Positions 62,336 to 63,623 of a DNA stretch of 63,623 nt are shown one piece after another. The position numbers and the translations under genes are program-made. Where the stretch lies: positions 1-63,623 of the forward strand of contig NZ_JAPYVU010000003.1 in assembly GCF_028276765.1 (NCBI RefSeq), read 5' to 3'. The notes under the pieces are model-generated. The model ran no database searches, was not told where the DNA came from, and saw only the letters and a list, made by a program, of their open reading frames with translations. The stretch is from Sulfurihydrogenibium sp. (GTDB lineage: Bacteria > Aquificota > Aquificia > Aquificales > Hydrogenothermaceae). Numbering within the stretch: the first letter of the stretch is position 1; each line of letters starts with the position of its first letter.

Positions 62336-63400
62336 TCAATACAGTTCTAACTCTACTTTACTTAATACTTCTCCTTTACTTTTTCTTGCTACTACAATAT
62401 TTTCAAGTCTTACACCACCAAGCCCGGGAATATAAATCCCCGGTTCTATCGTAAAGACAGTATTTTCTTGAAGAATATTTTCATTATCTTTATATATTCT
62501 TGGTTCTTCATGAATGTCTATTCCTACTCCATGACCTGTCGAATGGGTAAAGTATTCACCATATCCGTATTTTTCTATAACTTTTCTTGCTGCTAAATCT
62601 ATTTCTTTTATGGGAATTCCGGCTTTTACAACAGATAAAGCTTTTAAATGAGCTTCTTTTACAATATTGTAAATTTTTTCAAACTTTGGATTTGATTTTC
62701 CTAAGAAAATAGTTCTTGTAAAGTCGCTACAATATCCTTTATATTTCATTCCCATATCTATAAGCAGTGGTGCATTATTTTTTATCTTGTGGCTAGATGT
62801 TTCCCAGTGGGGTATAGCAGAATGTTTACCTGATGCAACTATAGCCGGAAAGCTTTCACCTGTCCCGCCTTCTTCAAAAATATAGTTTACAATTTTTTGC
62901 CTTACAGAGCTCTCAGGTTTTCCTATTAAACTTGGAATATCTTCTAAAACTCTTTTATATACTCTGTCTGTCTTTCTAACGGCTTGAGCAATAATCTTTA
63001 TTTCTTCTTCAGATTTGACCATTCTAAATTCATTTAAAAATCCTTCAAAGCCAATAAAATTGATACCTGCATCTTTTGTAAGTTTTTCATAAAAAGATAA
63101 AGTTATTTTATCTTTCTCAAATCCAACATTTTTAAGATTTAAACTCTCTAAAATCTCTTTTAAATGGTCTAAGCCTTTTTTATTTCCTTCTCCAAGTTTG
63201 ATAACATTAAAGTCTTTAAGTTTTTCTTTAGCATTATCATAATATCTAGAATCTGTAATAAAATATTTTTCTTTGTCAGTTAAAATTACAAAAGCATTTG
63301 ATGAGTTAAACTTTGACAGATAAAAAATATTGGAGTGCGAAGAGAATAAAAATCCATCTAAATTTTCTCTTTTGATTTTCTCAAAAATTTTTTCAAACAT
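62336..63400 (-). CDS. M24-family aminopeptidase (Xaa-Pro peptidase-like)
   Basis: 354 residues. N-terminal creatinase-like domain (1-125), then the pita-bread fold with the five metal ligands: Asp in LLIDMGMKYKGYCSDFTRTI (both Asp), His in HSTGHGVGIDIHEEP, Glu in TIEPGIYIPGLGGVRLENI (both Glu). It cleaves X-Pro dipeptides or N-termini. Its ATG immediately follows the stop of the upstream gene. Confidence 0.92.
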   Translation of the reverse strand: MFEKIFEKIKRENLDGFLFSSHSNIFYLSKFNSSNAFVILTDKEKYFITDSRYYDNAKEKLKDFNVIKLGEGNKKGLDHLKEILESLNLKNVGFEKDKITLSFYEKLTKDAGINFIGFEGFLNEFRMVKSEEEIKIIAQAVRKTDRVYKRVLEDIPSLIGKPESSVRQKIVNYIFEEGGTGESFPAIVASGKHSAIPHWETSSHKIKNNAPLLIDMGMKYKGYCSDFTRTIFLGKSNPKFEKIYNIVKEAHLKALSVVKAGIPIKEIDLAARKVIEKYGYGEYFTHSTGHGVGIDIHEEPRIYKDNENILQENTVFTIEPGIYIPGLGGVRLENIVVARKSKGEVLSKVELELY

Positions 63401-63623
63401 CTACACTAACTCTCTAATTTTTTCTTCGACTTCTTCAATGTTTGTAGCTAAGGCAACCACCTTTAATAATTGCTTTAACTTATCAACTTCTTCAACTTTA
63501 TTTATTATATCTACAAATTTAGAGCCTTTATCACCGAATTTAGTTTCTATTAGATCTATTAAACTTTCTTTAATTCCCTCTTTAATTCCCTCTTTAATTC
63601 CCTCTTTAATTCCCTCTTTAATT
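63401..63623 (-). CDS. C-terminal part of an Rpn-type (PD-(D/E)XK) recombination-promoting nuclease/transposase-like protein
   Basis: About 73 C-terminal codons; the rest is beyond the window. The visible part begins with repeated Ile-Lys-Glu-Gly units, then SLIDLIETKFGDKGSKFVDI, IINKVEEVDKLKQLLKVVAL and ATNIEEVEEKIREL. This is the layout of the C-terminal DUF4351-like tail of Rpn/PDDEXK proteins (EGxxxG repeats, L-x-x-x-KFG, ..A-x-x-x-E-x). TAG directly precedes the peptidase start codon. Confidence 0.6.
   Translation of the reverse strand, partial: IKEGIKEGIKEGIKEGIKESLIDLIETKFGDKGSKFVDIINKVEEVDKLKQLLKVVALATNIEEVEEKIRELV
63568..63623. repeat. 12-bp tandem repeat inside the Rpn-like gene
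   Basis: CTTTAATTCCCT repeated at least 4.6 times to the window edge, encoding repeated EGIK on the minus strand. The unit is a multiple of three, so copy changes keep the frame. Confidence 0.85.

Overview
The window looks like chromosomal DNA of a thermophilic, microaerophilic member of the Aquificota, most probably Sulfurihydrogenibium or a close relative in the Hydrogenothermaceae. The evidence is AT-rich DNA with lysine- and isoleucine-rich proteins, a cbb3-type oxidase with several c-type cytochromes, short overlapping operons, and an RNase P RNA gene, which this family is known to have and Aquifex lacks. This was read by eye without database searches. The window starts inside one minus-strand gene and ends inside another.

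Layout. 1-800: start of a left-hand gene, a short FlgM-like gene and dispersed repeats. 0.8-7.4 kb (minus): RND metal-efflux operon (outer-membrane channel, adaptor, CzcA/CusA pump) plus an AEC-family carrier. 7.6-13.7 kb: a one-domain flavoprotein, a decayed IS, a polysaccharide deacetylase, the potassium transporter Kup, a glutamine amidotransferase, a thioredoxin-like protein and CoaBC. 13.8-16.4 kb (minus): an O-acyltransferase and a tandem SGNH paralogue. 16.6-18.5 kb: a DnaC-like loader, HisB and a DeoR/NosL-like fusion regulator. 19.0-19.6 kb: a dead second copy of amtB. 19.6-25.2 kb (minus): PAP2 and PHP proteins, then tig-clpP-clpX-engB. 25.4-30.2 kb: speD, an FMN-barrel protein, dnaG-rpoD. 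30.5-34 kb (minus): cbb3 oxidase operon. 34-39.5 kb: a monooxygenase-like protein, PyrD, a sugar epimerase, a YlqF-type GTPase and LptD. 39.8-40.7 kb (minus): a Cache/PsiE-like sensor split across two frames. 41-43.7 kb: glnB-amtB-porin behind a sigma-54 promoter. 44.7-53.2 kb: acetate operon (acs, porin, DUF485, actP, CBS/nucleotidyltransferase, exonuclease, thioesterase). 53.4-63.6 kb: an iron-sulfur carrier, IS remnants, OmpH, encapsulin, rnpB, Sco, DapB, a lipoprotein cytochrome, ThiE, an HtrA-like protease, an M24 peptidase and the end of an Rpn-type gene.

How it works together. Nitrogen sensing (PII, AmtB), acetate activation and uptake, and microaerobic respiration (cbb3, Sco, cytochromes) each occupy a compact unit with recognisable cis elements: a sigma-54 promoter, a repeated 19-bp palindrome, seven 15-bp operators around acs, and an identical FNR/CRP-like 14-mer before the oxidase operon and sco. 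Much of the non-coding DNA consists of two families of MITE-like elements that share the same paired hairpin cores. The most unusual items are a canonical A AAA AAG slippery heptamer at the junction of the split sensor gene, an encapsulin without visible cargo, and a MITE flanked by duplicated copies of an operator.
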